Shown: positions 1 to 8,640, counted from the stretch's first letter. The stretch: DNA of 64,000 nucleotides from Gammaproteobacteria bacterium (GCA_012103455.1 WLWT01000001.1:1164001-1228000), one strand, 5' to 3'. A program made the numbers and translations. The notes: generated by a model not told the origin, from the letters alone.

Positions 1-483
1 GGTTGTTAGAGGTCCCCCAAACTCTTTTAGAACTGAAGAGCGAGAACCAAGATATGAGGTTCCATGGGTCAAGAACCAGCTAGCACCACGCGATGCACGT
101 TGGCCAAGGGCCTGGCAGTCGCAGCGGATGTAAACGCTCCACGGCTCTTAAGAGCGCCGCTAAAAATAGTCATTGTTTCGTGAGTGCAAGGAAGCACCGC
201 GCGCACAACCGCAGTGTATAGGTGATACCTGAGGATTGGAGCACGGCGCTGACGCCGCAATCGCGGAACAAGTGCATTGTTAGAGGTGCCCTTAAGAAAT
301 TTGCAATCTGCTCCTTACTGACACTGCCGTAGTTCGGCGATGCTTCCACATCGCCAAACCCTTTAAAAGTGACAGATGGTTCGAACTTGGAGGACAGTTG
401 TGACCGCATGTGACAAGCTACTAGGCACCGGCGGGAGAAGAATGTGAGTCGAATATGAACCAATTCCCTTGGATGCTTAGCGG
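1..483. other. Left edge without a supported gene
   Basis: No convincing protein gene is visible here. The only clear structure is the miniature element at 148-295. Bases 3-13 repeat the 11-base string TTGTTAGAGGT found near the right end of that element, so the left edge may carry the tail of another copy lying outside the window; this is a weak hint because the match is short. A minus-strand reading frame covers 170-463, but its C-terminal part is just the miniature element translated. Confidence 0.4.
148..295 (+). mobile_element. Miniature inverted-repeat element, family A copy 1
   Basis: A 148-bp non-coding element with terminal inverted repeats: GAGCGCCGCTAAAAAT on the left and the complement of GTTAGAGGTGCCC on the right. 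It is flanked by TTAA on both sides (148-151 and 292-295), read as a 4-bp target duplication. The interior, with short GC-rich self-complementary stretches, recurs at 3358, 35081, 39262, 47723 and 52279. It encodes no transposase, so it would depend on one supplied elsewhere. The 4-bp duplication recalls IS5-type elements, but the parent family is not established. Confidence 0.85.
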
Positions 484-1950
484 GTGCCCATGGACCCGAT
501 GACGGTCAAGTTTGCGTTGCCTGAAGACTCCAGTCTCGGTCTTCGTGACCAGATTTGCGAAATGGTCAGCTCCGCAATCAACGCCCGGGCTTTATCGCCA
601 GACAAACGCATGCCGTCCTGCCGCGAACTCGCCGACCAGCTCGGCGTGTCCAGGAACACGGTGTATTCAGCTTACAGCCGATTGACCGATCTGGGGCTGC
701 TGGTTGTTCGAAATCGGTCGGGCTATTTCGTCAACCCGATCGCTCTGAGCGTCGCACCCGATGCAGAAAAAACGGCACCCGATGACGGTCTGGCCGATAC
801 CCCCGCGCCGGTTACTCTAGACCCCCTTGGAATGGTGCCGGTGGACAATCCCCTGGATTGGACAACGTTCCCCTACCCTTTTGTTTACAACCAGATAGAT
901 CCCGCTCTCTTCCCCATCGATAGCTGGCGTGAATGCACACGCCTGGCACTGAGAAGCACCAAGATGCCTGCGTGGCTGGACGATTCGGTCGAGAGTGACA
1001 GCGTGCAACTATCCCGGCAATTGCGCCAGCGGCTGTTGATCTCTCGTGGGATATACGCAAGTGAGGACGAAGTACTGATAACTCTGGGTGCCCAGAACGC
1101 GCTGTTCATCATCGGAACAGCGTTTGCCCAAAAGAATAAACGTATTGCGATAGAAGACCCCGGGTTTCATTACGGGCGCAACGCCTTGCAACTCGCCGGT
1201 AATCGACTTGTCGCAGTGCCGGTCGATGATGAAGGGCTTATCGTCTCGGCCATACCAGATGACTGCCAGTTGGTATTTACCACCCCCAGCCATCAATTTC
1301 CTACTATGGTGACCATGTCGCAGCAGCGTCGAAAACATGTGCTTGATGCGGCAGTAGCTCAGGATTTCCTGGTAATCGAGGACGATTATGAAGCAGAAAT
1401 GAACTATTTCAATTCGCGGTCACGATCCTTGCGATCACAAGACAGCAATGGTCGAGTCATCTATGTCGGAAGCTTATCCAAGACCATATCGCCCGGAATC
1501 CGACTGGGATTCATGGTGGCACACCGCGACATCATTACGCAGGCCCGAATCGTCAGAGGGGCGATGTTTCGTCACCCGCCAACAATCATTCAGGAAGTTG
1601 TAGCACTGTTTTTCCAGCTCGGTCACTACGATTCGCATCTGCGCAATATTGAACGGCGCTACAAGCGGCGATGGCACGCGATGAATGATGCGATTACCAA
1701 ACATCTGCATATGCTGGAACGTACGCCGACAAGGGGCGGCACGTCGTTCTGGCTTACTGGCCCCGAAAACTTCGACGCAACTGAGCTCGGCGAGCGCCTG
1801 CGGAAACGGGGCGTTCTAATCGATATCGGAGAAACGTTCTACATGAACAAGAACAAACGTAGCTTTCGACTTGGCTTCGCCTTCGTACCTTTGAGGAAAC
1901 TGGAAGACGGTATCAAGATTATCGCCGATGAAGTCAAACAACTTCTTTGA
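484..1950 (+). CDS. MocR/PdxR-type regulator (GntR helix-turn-helix fused to aminotransferase-like domain)
   Basis: A 488-residue regulator of the MocR subfamily. An N-terminal GntR winged helix (about residues 15-80, with PSCRELADQLGVSRNTVYSAY) binds DNA. The rest is a fold-type I aminotransferase-like domain that binds PLP as an effector. The PLP lysine is visible in SLSKTISPGIRLG, at about residue 333. Such proteins typically control vitamin B6, GABA/taurine or amino-acid catabolism genes, often divergent neighbours; the target here is unknown. The GTG at 484 is followed by an in-frame ATG at 490, either of which could be the start. The length matches the family. The epoxide hydrolase gene begins 98 bp downstream on the same strand. 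Confidence 0.9.
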   Translation: MPMDPMTVKFALPEDSSLGLRDQICEMVSSAINARALSPDKRMPSCRELADQLGVSRNTVYSAYSRLTDLGLLVVRNRSGYFVNPIALSVAPDAEKTAPDDGLADTPAPVTLDPLGMVPVDNPLDWTTFPYPFVYNQIDPALFPIDSWRECTRLALRSTKMPAWLDDSVESDSVQLSRQLRQRLLISRGIYASEDEVLITLGAQNALFIIGTAFAQKNKRIAIEDPGFHYGRNALQLAGNRLVAVPVDDEGLIVSAIPDDCQLVFTTPSHQFPTMVTMSQQRRKHVLDAAVAQDFLVIEDDYEAEMNYFNSRSRSLRSQDSNGRVIYVGSLSKTISPGIRLGFMVAHRDIITQARIVRGAMFRHPPTIIQEVVALFFQLGHYDSHLRNIERRYKRRWHAMNDAITKHLHMLERTPTRGGTSFWLTGPENFDATELGERLRKRGVLIDIGETFYMNKNKRSFRLGFAFVPLRKLEDGIKIIADEVKQLL

Positions 1951-2048
1951 ATCCGAATTTACTGTCCTTGCAAAAAACAAGATCTGTCTCTCGACGGGCT
2001 CAGCCATCTTTGAGTTAATCCTTCCAACGCCAAACTCGTCCTGGTTAC

Positions 2049-3209
2049 ATGGTTGCTTGCAAACCCCTTTTGATCGATATTCCGCAACCCACACTGGATG
2101 CTATTTACAGCAAGGTGGCGGCTTATCCATGGCACGAAATGCCGGACGATGGTGGCTGGGAATACGGCACCAATCTGGGGTATATGAAAGAGTTCTGTGA
2201 CTATTGGGTTACGGAATTCGACTGGTATAAGCAAGAAGCGAAGATCAACCGCTTCGACCATTTCAAAGCACCAGTGGATGGCATTGACATTCACTTCATC
2301 CATGAAAAAGGCAGTGGACCGAACCCTAGGCCGCTGATCATTAGCCATGGCTGGCCGGGGACGATCGTAGAGTTCCTGGACTTTATCGACCTACTGGCGC
2401 ACCCGGAAAATCACGGGGGCAAAGTGGAGGACGCATTTGACGTCGTCGCACCCTCGCTACCTGGGTTCGGTTTCTCCGGCCGACCACCCCGACCGTATGG
2501 CCCACGGAAGATGGCGGATATATTCAACGCCCTGATGACCGAGGTCCTCGGGTACAAAAGCTACATGGCACAGGGCGGCGACTGGGGCGGCGCCATCTCG
2601 AGCTGGCTTGGCTACGAACATGCTGTTGCGTGCAAGGCCATTCATATCAACATCCTCACGATGAGGCACAAAGACGCTCCACAAGGGGCTGAAGAAATTG
2701 CTTGGGCCGAGCAGTTCGAGAAAGACCAAGTCATGCAGAACGGTTACCGGACACAGCAAGCAACTAAACCCCAGACTTTGAGCTACGCAATGATGGACAG
2801 CCCCGTGGGCGTGGCCGCCTGGATATTGGAGAAAATGAACGGATGGTCGGACACGGTGGGAGACGACGTAGAAAGCGTCTATACCAAAGACCAACTGCTG
2901 ACCAATATTATGGTCTACATCGTAACTCGTACGTTCAATACAGCGTCGTGGATCTACTACGGACGCCGCGAGGAAGGCGGGCGGATCTTGTCCCCTGAAG
3001 GGAAAAGAGTGGAAGTGCCAACCGGCTGCGCTCTGTTTCCGGCGGAACTGCTTGCCTGGCCACCTCGCAGCTATGCCGAGCGAATCTACAATGTCACCCA
3101 ATGGACGGAAATGCCACGCGGCGGTCACTTCGCCGCAATGGAAGAACCGGGCCTACTAATCGAAGACATCCGGAAGTTTGCACGCACTCTGGATTGGCCG
3201 CAGGATTGA
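2049..3209 (+). CDS. Epoxide hydrolase, microsomal type (EHN domain, alpha/beta hydrolase)
   Basis: 386 residues, the usual length for bacterial relatives of microsomal epoxide hydrolase. The N-terminal EHN domain precedes the alpha/beta hydrolase core. Visible catalytic parts are the oxyanion motif HGWPG (residues 100-104), the nucleophile Asp178 in GGDWGG and the general-base histidine in GGHFAAME (about His360). It would open epoxides to diols by way of an ester intermediate. There is no signal peptide, so it should be cytoplasmic. The MocR-type gene upstream could regulate it, but that is inference from position. The region after its stop is non-coding up to the miniature element at 3358. 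Confidence 0.9.
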   Translation: MVACKPLLIDIPQPTLDAIYSKVAAYPWHEMPDDGGWEYGTNLGYMKEFCDYWVTEFDWYKQEAKINRFDHFKAPVDGIDIHFIHEKGSGPNPRPLIISHGWPGTIVEFLDFIDLLAHPENHGGKVEDAFDVVAPSLPGFGFSGRPPRPYGPRKMADIFNALMTEVLGYKSYMAQGGDWGGAISSWLGYEHAVACKAIHINILTMRHKDAPQGAEEIAWAEQFEKDQVMQNGYRTQQATKPQTLSYAMMDSPVGVAAWILEKMNGWSDTVGDDVESVYTKDQLLTNIMVYIVTRTFNTASWIYYGRREEGGRILSPEGKRVEVPTGCALFPAELLAWPPRSYAERIYNVTQWTEMPRGGHFAAMEEPGLLIEDIRKFARTLDWPQD

Positions 3210-3357
3210 AACGCCTGAAAAGTCTGAATCGAACCGCTGCTTCGCTGAGCAGCGAGACGCTCTCCGTAGCGACGGAAAGAGCAACGCTATCCAACCGTCA
3301 ATGGTCCCAAATAGGCCTCCAATATAACCGTAAGTTGTTGAATACGAGAGGAGAGGC

Positions 3358-3504
3358 TTAAGAGCACCTCTAAAAATAGTCATTTTTTTGTGAGTGCAAG
3401 AAAGCACCGCGCACACAACCGCAGTGTATAGGTGATACCTGAGGATTGGAGCACGGCGCTGACGCCGCAATCGCGGAAAAGTGCATTTTTAGAGGTGTCC
3501 TTAA
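3358..3504 (+). mobile_element. Miniature inverted-repeat element, family A copy 2
   Basis: 147 bp, bounded by TTAA at 3358-3361 and 3501-3504. The ends GAGCACCTCTAAAAAT and (complement) GGACACCTCTAAAAAT are nearly perfect inverted repeats, and the interior is about 95 percent like copy 1 by eye. It lies directly beside the tRNA-Pro fragment. Removing it and one TTAA restores a continuous sequence with no 5' tRNA half, so the tRNA was already truncated before this insertion. Confidence 0.88.
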
Positions 3505-3509
3505 TTGGA

Positions 3510-3559
3510 CTGTCTTCGGGAGGCAGGGGGCGGAGGTTCAAATCTTCTCACCCCGGCCA
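3510..3559 (+). tRNA. 3' half of tRNA-Pro(CGG), truncated
   Basis: The sequence folds as the last two thirds of a tRNA. The anticodon stem is CTGTC/GGCAG around the loop TTCGGGA (anticodon CGG at 3517-3519). It is followed by a 5-nt variable loop, a T arm with loop TTCAAAT (3537-3543), the acceptor 3' strand CACCCCG, a discriminator G and an encoded CCA (3557-3559). The 5' acceptor strand and D arm are absent. Such 3' fragments are typical of the displaced att site left by elements that integrate into tRNA genes. The degraded island genes that follow (3740-5480) fit that reading. It should not give a functional tRNA. Confidence 0.75.
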
Positions 3560-3739
3560 AATTCTTCGGGTCCGTTCTTGGCACATAGGTGACACTTTAC
3601 GATTCGGCGCTACGAAGGGCTGCAAGTGCGCACTAAACAGCGAAAACGCCGGCTGCTCGGTCACAGCACGACATGGGCGCATCGCGCCCGGTATTGAATT
3701 GACGCGCGAAGTGTGATGTTTGGCGAAGCGCTGGAAAGT

Positions 3740-4382
3740 TTATCGCTCTAGGTCGGAGCGCAGCGGATTATCAGCGAAATGCGTTTTCCAAAGACGCGCT
3801 GTGAGCAGGTGTACCTCCTTAGCACGATGAGTGTCCACGCGTTGCAGCACATCCACCCAGTCGGTCATCGGGTTGATGGTGTGTAATCCGCAGGTGCTCA
3901 GCAAGCTGTGTAGGTTGCGGCCTGTTCGGCGCCGATTTCAGTCCAATAAATAACCCGCTTTTCCTGCCCATGGGAATAACCCGCAGGGGGGATAACCCGC
4001 AGGGTCCGCTCGACCTGGTGGGTGTCCATCGCCAGGCCGGGTCCGGTCAGATAAAAGCGCAGTGGCTGTTCGCGGTTACGCGCGTACCGTAGTGCCTCGG
4101 ACAGTGGATCAGTAGGCACTCAGTCGATGCGCTGACCTTGCCTATCACAGCCGTTGAAGAAGGCATCGACTTTGGGCTTGGCCTACTCGGCGCGGCCGGC
4201 CAGCTTGTCTTGGTGGTGCAGTTGCTTGTCTTTGATGTGCGATTCCATATGGTATAGCGCGCCGCGAGCAACGTGCCTAGCGCGGCTCCAGTACTAGGGT
4301 CAAACAGCTCAATGTAGCCACCAATACCGACATCGAGAGCGCCCGTGGGCGACCACGAACACCCCCTATCAGAACGGCCCAC
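3740..4382 (-). pseudogene. IS66-family transposase (TnpC) C-terminal remnant
   Basis: Read on the minus strand, broken frames match the C-terminal part of IS66 transposases. The order is a segment ending LSEALRYARN, then a block with the VERTLRVIP motif (family pattern: N.AVER.IRP), then a tail with the NPMTDWVDVLQRV motif ending at a TAA at 3740-3742. At least two frame changes and an internal stop separate these blocks, and the N-terminal two thirds are missing. No inverted repeats of an intact element were found. It is a dead insertion-sequence fragment inside the decayed island. Confidence 0.6.
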
Positions 4383-4515
4383 TCAATAAAATTGACGCCC
4401 CTGTGGCCCCTTGACGCCCTTCTGGCTCCGCCCCATCTGCCGGGTCAGTTTCTTCGGTCCTGTGCGTTTTGCCGCGATCTGACTATCCCCCTCCTCAGAA
4501 AGCTCCGTGGCACCT

Positions 4516-4809
4516 CTACACAAGCTCCAAACGTAGCTCACGCCCTACCGCATGGGCCGCCTTGAGCATGGTATCGAGCTGCACGCGATCATTGTCGGGA
4601 TCGAGAAACCGGTCCAGGTGCGCCCGGCTGGTACCCATGCGCCGCGCCATCTCCGATTTCGTGACTTCGCCTTCGTCCATCGCCTGGCGAAGCTGCCAAG
4701 CCAACACGGCTTTGATGGCATGCGCCTGGGTCTCCTCGAAAGCGCCCTGCTCACGCAGCCACTCTTCCAGGGAGGATCCAACATGCGGGTTGTTTGCCTC
4801 TCTACTCAT
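4516..4809 (-). CDS. XRE-type antitoxin of a HigBA-like pair
   Basis: 97 residues, largely alpha-helical, with a helix-turn-helix at about residues 38-75 (QLRQAMDEGEVTKSEMARRM, then GTSRAHLDRFLDP). This is the pattern of short XRE antitoxins partnered with Gp49/HigB-like toxins. It follows its toxin gene with an 8-bp overlap, the toxin-first order of HigBA systems. The reading frame is intact, while the toxin upstream carries a nonsense change and a frameshift. It may persist as an orphan repressor or as protection against related toxins; that is inference. Confidence 0.75.
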   Translation of the reverse strand: MSREANNPHVGSSLEEWLREQGAFEETQAHAIKAVLAWQLRQAMDEGEVTKSEMARRMGTSRAHLDRFLDPDNDRVQLDTMLKAAHAVGRELRLELV

Positions 4810-5165
4810 AGCGTTGCAACGCCTTCATGCGTTTTTCAGCGAGGACTAGGTCTCGCGCGGGCGTCTTCCGGGTCTTCTTGATAAAACCATGAAGCGCATG
4901 CAAGCGGCCGTCGGACACGCAGAACAGCACCCGTGCGATCCGCCCGCCTGAACAGATCTGTGCGGATCTCTCACAGGCCTTGCCGCGAGGAGATGGCCCG
5001 GCGAAGCGGCATACCGGTAGGCCAGCCAAACTCCACCGTTGCCGGAGCGCTCCTTAGCCGGCGCCGGTTATCGCCGGGAGGCTCAAGCAGCCACTCCCGC
5101 ACCGGCTCATTCCCCGATAGCGTCCGGAAGAACCGGAGTTCAATGCGTTTGGGTGTCTCTGGCAT
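4802..5165 (-). pseudogene. Gp49/HigB-like toxin, inactivated
   Basis: The N-terminal half (from ATG at 5165) contains LRFFRTLSGNEPVREWL and EFGWPTGMPL, typical of phage-derived Gp49-like RNase toxins. The frame then hits TGA in RQGL*EIRTDL, where the family has tryptophan, so TGG has become TGA near 4973. One extra base just after it shifts the frame, and the C-terminal half (GGRIARVLFC, HGFIKKTRKTP) continues in another frame to 4802. With a nonsense change and a frameshift, a working toxin is not expected. It overlaps the intact antitoxin gene by 8 bp. Confidence 0.78.
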
Positions 5166-5230
5166 CGTATCTCACAAGATGTGACGTACCTCATCAGATA
5201 CATTCAGGTCAACGAAATTCGTTCCCGCCC

Positions 5231-5479
5231 CTAGTACTCGTGGGCCAGCATCAGCGTGAGCACACGGGCCGTCTTCTGCTGGATCTTCACTCCCGTGGGT
5301 GAGTTCCGCGTCATAGCAGTCAATCTTCCAAAACAGCTTGCCCAGAGCGCCCGCCTCAAAGGCCCCGAAGCCGTGCTCGCCGTAGAGGTCGTTGTTGGCG
5401 TGAAATCCTCGTAATCCCGTATCCGCGCCCAGAGCTCGGTGATGGTCTAGGGCGGCAGCGCCGCCACCGCGTCCGTCAT
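5231..5479 (-). pseudogene. DUF3768-family protein, inactivated
   Basis: On the minus strand, an ATG at 5479 opens MTDAVAALPP, then a stop, then TITELWARIRDYEDFTP. A frame change follows, and the sequence continues NNDLYGEHGFGAFEAG, FWKIDCYDAELTHGS and VLTLMLAHEY. These blocks are the signature of DUF3768, a small protein of unknown function common on plasmids and islands of proteobacteria. At least one stop and one or two frameshifts make this a pseudogene. It belongs to the decayed island with the IS66 remnant and the HigBA pair. Confidence 0.65.
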
Positions 5480-5605
5480 CACGTAGTGAGCCTCCTCACT
5501 CCACGGTGGCAATTTTTGTCATTTTTTGTCAACTGAATTGATGAGAATTAAAGCACTGATCATCGGTTTTGGGCCCAGGGACAAAGCCCCTGGTAGCGCT
5601 ATTCG

Positions 5606-7249
5606 TCACGTATTTGACAGTGGGTAACGCGCATATTCCTCCAGCCGCCGCCGGCCATCGCACCCGAACAAACGCTCGCTGATCGCGGGCAACGCCCCTG
5701 AACGCAACAGCGCCTCACGCCCAACCACCAGTTCCAACTTCGAACGCCGGCGCAACAGATCGTCTAACGACACCACCATTTCGAACTCGGCCATATAGTC
5801 CACCTCGCAGACCCTAAGGCCAGTACCCGGCACCGCCGGCGCGGCCAGCGACGGCTCGGACTCGAGCGCATCGAGAATGATTGGCGCACGGCCACCATAG
5901 CGGCGCCACAGGCGTGTCATCAGGCTCTCACCACTATCCTGCGCCCTATCCCCATCCAGGCCGAGTGCGCGGGCGCGCTCTTCGAACACGCGGCGTTGCG
6001 CCACCTCGGGTTCGCCGTACCAGCGCCGCGCCGGTGGGGTCATGGCGATGCCCAGCTCTGCGGCCGCGGCGCAGATCTCCGCCCCCACATTCAGGCAATC
6101 GGTGAGCTTGCCGCCGAAGATGCTGATATGAGACTGGCCCGCCTGGGTTTCTATCACGTGTTTGCGGGACAAAGCCAGAAAGTCCGCCCGCCCGCCGCCA
6201 GCGTGCGCATCATTGTCCTGTTCTTTCACCGCGAGTGGCCGCACCCCACAACGCTCGGCCAGTACATCCTTAGCCGTAAGCGGTCGGGGCAACTTCAATC
6301 GGGCGTTGATGTTAGACAGCACGAACTCGCGGTCGCCCTCCTCGACTCGAGTGTCAACCTCGAACACCGGCGTGTCCGTGGTCCCTATACAGGTGCGGTG
6401 AGCCATCGGGATGGCGAAAAACAGCCGGCCATCATCGGCAAAGAATGCCAGCACCCGCTCCACCGCGCTCAGCCTGGGCACCAACAGATGCACGCCTTTG
6501 GACAGCACATGGCGGTGCGCCGTGTTGACCCCCGCAAGCGCGTTGACCTCATCCACATAAGCACCAGCGGCATTGACCAATACGCGCGCCCCGACTTTGA
6601 AACTATCCCCACTGCACCGGTCGGTGAAGGCCACTTGCCAGCGGCCGTCACGCCGCTCAGCACCTGTGCACTGCACATAGTTGACCGTGGCGGCGCCCCT
6701 ATCGACGGCGCTGCGCACAAAATTAAACACAAAGCGGGCGTCGTTATCGGGCAGGTAAGCATCCGAATACTCGACCCCGCCAACGGCGGACGCGGTGTCG
6801 ATAAGCGGCTCCCTGGCGGCCAGCCCCGATAACGTGTGATAGCGCGGAATACGGGTTTTACCGCGGCCCATAAGCCAATAAAGCCACGCACCGGCCCACA
6901 ACGACAATGGGTGAAAACGAAAGCCCTGCGCGACCGTGGTCAAAAAGCGGATTTCCTTAATCGCCGAGGGAAAACTATCGAGCAACTCGTTACGCGACCT
7001 ACACAGTTCGGCGACCAATCCGAACTCGTAGCTCTCCATATACTTGATGCCGCCCCACACCAAGTTAGAGGACTGTTGCGAGGTAAAACCGGCGAAATCG
7101 CGGCTGTCGGCCAACGCCACTTTGGCGCCGTGGGCGGCCAGTGCCGCGGCACTGGCGGCGCCATTGATACCACCGCCGATGATCAAAACATCATGTGGCC
7201 CGCTCTTGAGCCGGTCCAAGCTCTTCTTGCGCGCCGCGGCCTGGATCAC
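5606..7249 (-). CDS. Glycerol-3-phosphate dehydrogenase, FAD-dependent (GlpD-like)
   Basis: 547 residues. The N-terminal FAD-binding motif is the GlpD-specific form GGGINGAA (about residues 25-32). It is followed by FTSQQSSNLVWGGIKYME and, in the middle, the conserved GTTDTPV and FGGKLTDCLNVG. The enzyme oxidises glycerol-3-phosphate to dihydroxyacetone phosphate and passes electrons to quinone at the membrane. The gene overlaps the end of the DUF2160 gene by 4 bp and probably belongs to a glycerol-uptake operon of the GlpSTPQ type, whose other members here are damaged. The frame is intact from end to end. Confidence 0.88.
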   Translation of the reverse strand: MIQAAARKKSLDRLKSGPHDVLIIGGGINGAASAAALAAHGAKVALADSRDFAGFTSQQSSNLVWGGIKYMESYEFGLVAELCRSRNELLDSFPSAIKEIRFLTTVAQGFRFHPLSLWAGAWLYWLMGRGKTRIPRYHTLSGLAAREPLIDTASAVGGVEYSDAYLPDNDARFVFNFVRSAVDRGAATVNYVQCTGAERRDGRWQVAFTDRCSGDSFKVGARVLVNAAGAYVDEVNALAGVNTAHRHVLSKGVHLLVPRLSAVERVLAFFADDGRLFFAIPMAHRTCIGTTDTPVFEVDTRVEEGDREFVLSNINARLKLPRPLTAKDVLAERCGVRPLAVKEQDNDAHAGGGRADFLALSRKHVIETQAGQSHISIFGGKLTDCLNVGAEICAAAAELGIAMTPPARRWYGEPEVAQRRVFEERARALGLDGDRAQDSGESLMTRLWRRYGGRAPIILDALESEPSLAAPAVPGTGLRVCEVDYMAEFEMVVSLDDLLRRRSKLELVVGREALLRSGALPAISERLFGCDGRRRLEEYARYPLSNT

Positions 7250-7539
7250 CGGCTAAATCCAGCGAAACACGCAAAACCACCACAGCGAGGACAACCCCAG
7301 CGCACCCCCAGAGGCGCACCGCAGGCAGCCAACCAGCCGAGACCGGTGAATCCGCTGCCCAACCAGGCAATGAACAACCGATCACCGCGGGTGGTATTGA
7401 GCCGTACAACCCCTAGCCGTCGATCGCCACCCGGAGCGAAGAGCGCCCACACTCCCAGCGCTGCGATGGACAAAGCGATCAAGATGAACAAGGCGGCGGT
7501 TGGCCAGGTCCAGGCCATCCAGCTCAAATCCATGGGCAC
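7246..7539 (-). CDS. DUF2160-family small membrane protein, C-terminus frameshifted
   Basis: The N-terminal two thirds match DUF2160 proteins found in glycerol ABC-transporter operons: MDLSWMAWTWPTA, a hydrophobic helix, then the RLNTTRGDRLFI motif. At a run of G residues (complement of 7305-7309) one base appears to be missing. Adding a G would restore a tail ending WWFCVFRWI and stop, as in the family; the present frame instead runs into an unusual cysteine-rich ending. The second membrane helix is therefore altered. The gene sits between a broken permease gene and glpD. Function in the transporter is not known. Confidence 0.7.
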   Translation of the reverse strand: MPMDLSWMAWTWPTAALFILIALSIAALGVWALFAPGGDRRLGVVRLNTTRGDRLFIAWLGSGFTGLGWLAACGAPLGVRWGCPRCGGFACFAGFSR

Positions 7540-7562
7540 CTTCTAGCCCTGCTCAAGGGCAC

Positions 7563-8041
7563 TCACACCCGGCCAAGGGCAAAACCCTTGGCAATGTAAT
7601 GACGCACGATGTAGATAACGAACGCGCCTGGAATAATAGTGAGCGAGCCCGCCGCCGCCAACAGTCCCAGCTCATAGCCGGAAGTACTCGCCGTACGGGC
7701 CATGGCCGCGGCGCCCGGTTGCGCCGCCACCGAGGCCAGCGTCTTGGCCAGCAATCACTCCACCCACGAATACATAAAACAAAAAAACGCCAAAACGGGT
7801 AACCGTCCAGATAAGCGATCTCGTCCAGATCTTTGGGCACAGCGGACATAAAGCCTTCGAAAATCCAAACGGCGAGCGGAATATTAAACAAACAATGGGC
7901 CAGCGCCACCGCTATATGGGTGTCAAATAATTCAATGGCCGAGTAAAGCTGAAAGAACGGCAAGGCGAATACCGCGGGCGGGGCCATGCGGTTGGTCAAC
8001 AGCCAGAAGAAAAGATGTTTATCGCCCATGAACCGATATCT
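7563..8041 (-). pseudogene. Sugar/glycerol-type ABC transporter permease, truncated and internally deleted
   Basis: The sequence contains FFWLLTNRMAPPAVFALPFF and the EAA-loop part MSAVPKDLDEIAYLDG, then the C-terminal blocks FFCFMYSWVE, a stop, and LLAKTLASVAAQPGAAAMA through GFALGRV. These are conserved in GlpQ-like permeases of glycerol ABC transporters. The 5' end is cut by the miniature element at 8042, roughly two dozen residues after the EAA loop are missing, and a TGA interrupts the last third. The transport cluster is therefore non-functional although glpD remains. Confidence 0.75.
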
Positions 8042-8144
8042 GGGCACCTCTAATAATCCACATTCTGAAATCTGATGATCAATAAAATCAGTCACTTACG
8101 CTCTAGCAAAACGTCAAAATCGTAATTTTTAGAAGTGCTCTTAA
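8042..8144 (+). mobile_element. Miniature inverted-repeat element, family B
   Basis: About 103 bp, AT-rich, starting GGGCACCTCTAATAAT and ending with the complement of GAGCACTTCTAAAAAT. The ends resemble those of family A, but the interior is unrelated, as expected for a second miniature family mobilised by the same kind of transposase. The right flank is TTAA; the left flank does not match it, so the target duplication has decayed or the left side was deleted. It truncates the permease gene. Confidence 0.65.
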
Positions 8145-8285
8145 GGTATTTGTGCCAATTGGATGGAGAGTTCATCTGAGAAGTGGTGGTACGTGGTTAG
8201 TCAGGAATATATCGCACTCAGTCTCTGCCTAGTGCAGTATGTTCTGTGTCCGTTTAATAAACTGTTAAGCATTCAAACCACCATA

Positions 8286-8313
8286 TTGACAACATACGTC
8301 AATGACGTATTAT
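8286..8313 (+). promoter_or_regulatory. Promoter and operator of the toxin-antitoxin operon
   Basis: TTGACA (8286-8291) and TATTAT (8308-8313), 16 bp apart, form a near-consensus sigma-70 promoter just before the toxin ATG at 8320. Between and over them lies a perfect inverted repeat, ATACGTCA-A-TGACGTAT (8294-8310). The antitoxin would be expected to bind there and repress its own operon. This reading rests on position and symmetry only. Confidence 0.7.
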
Positions 8314-8319
8314 TGAGGC

Positions 8320-8640
8320 ATGATCATCCTCGAAACCTCAATATTCACAAAAATCATCAACACTTTGATGCCAGATGATGAATATCGATCTTTGCAAAAT
8401 CATTTGTTTCAATTTCCAAGCACGGGAGACTTAATACAAGGTAGTGGCGGCATTCGCAAAATTCGGTGGCGAATTAAAGATCGAGGGAAACGAGGCGGAA
8501 TTCGGGTCATTTATTACTGGGCAAATAAGCATGATCAAATTTTGATGCTCTATGCCTATCCCAAGAACGAACAAGAAAATCTCACTAAAGACCAACTGTC
8601 CATTTTGAAAAAAGTTGTTGAATCGGAGTTCAAGCCATGA
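8320..8640 (+). CDS. HigB/RelE-like toxin
   Basis: 106 residues of the HigB2/RelE-like mRNA-cleaving toxin type. Visible family motifs are LIQGSGGIRKIRWR, then KRGGIRVIYYW and a C-terminal LYAYPKNEQENLTKDQ, which carry the basic and aromatic residues used on the ribosome. It overlaps the antitoxin gene by 4 bp (ATGA), so the two are translationally coupled. The pair is much richer in A+T than its surroundings, a sign of recent acquisition. The frame is intact, and this is the only complete toxin in the window. Confidence 0.85.
   Translation: MIILETSIFTKIINTLMPDDEYRSLQNHLFQFPSTGDLIQGSGGIRKIRWRIKDRGKRGGIRVIYYWANKHDQILMLYAYPKNEQENLTKDQLSILKKVVESEFKP

Noticed and set aside
170..463. Minus-strand open frame at the left edge and similar frames at 3156, 39082 and 47675
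   Set aside because: They share the same peptide because they are translations of the miniature element, which has no coding signal of its own.
5565..5590. Terminator after glpD
   Set aside because: A CCAGGG/CCCTGG hairpin is present, but no T-run follows it on the minus strand.
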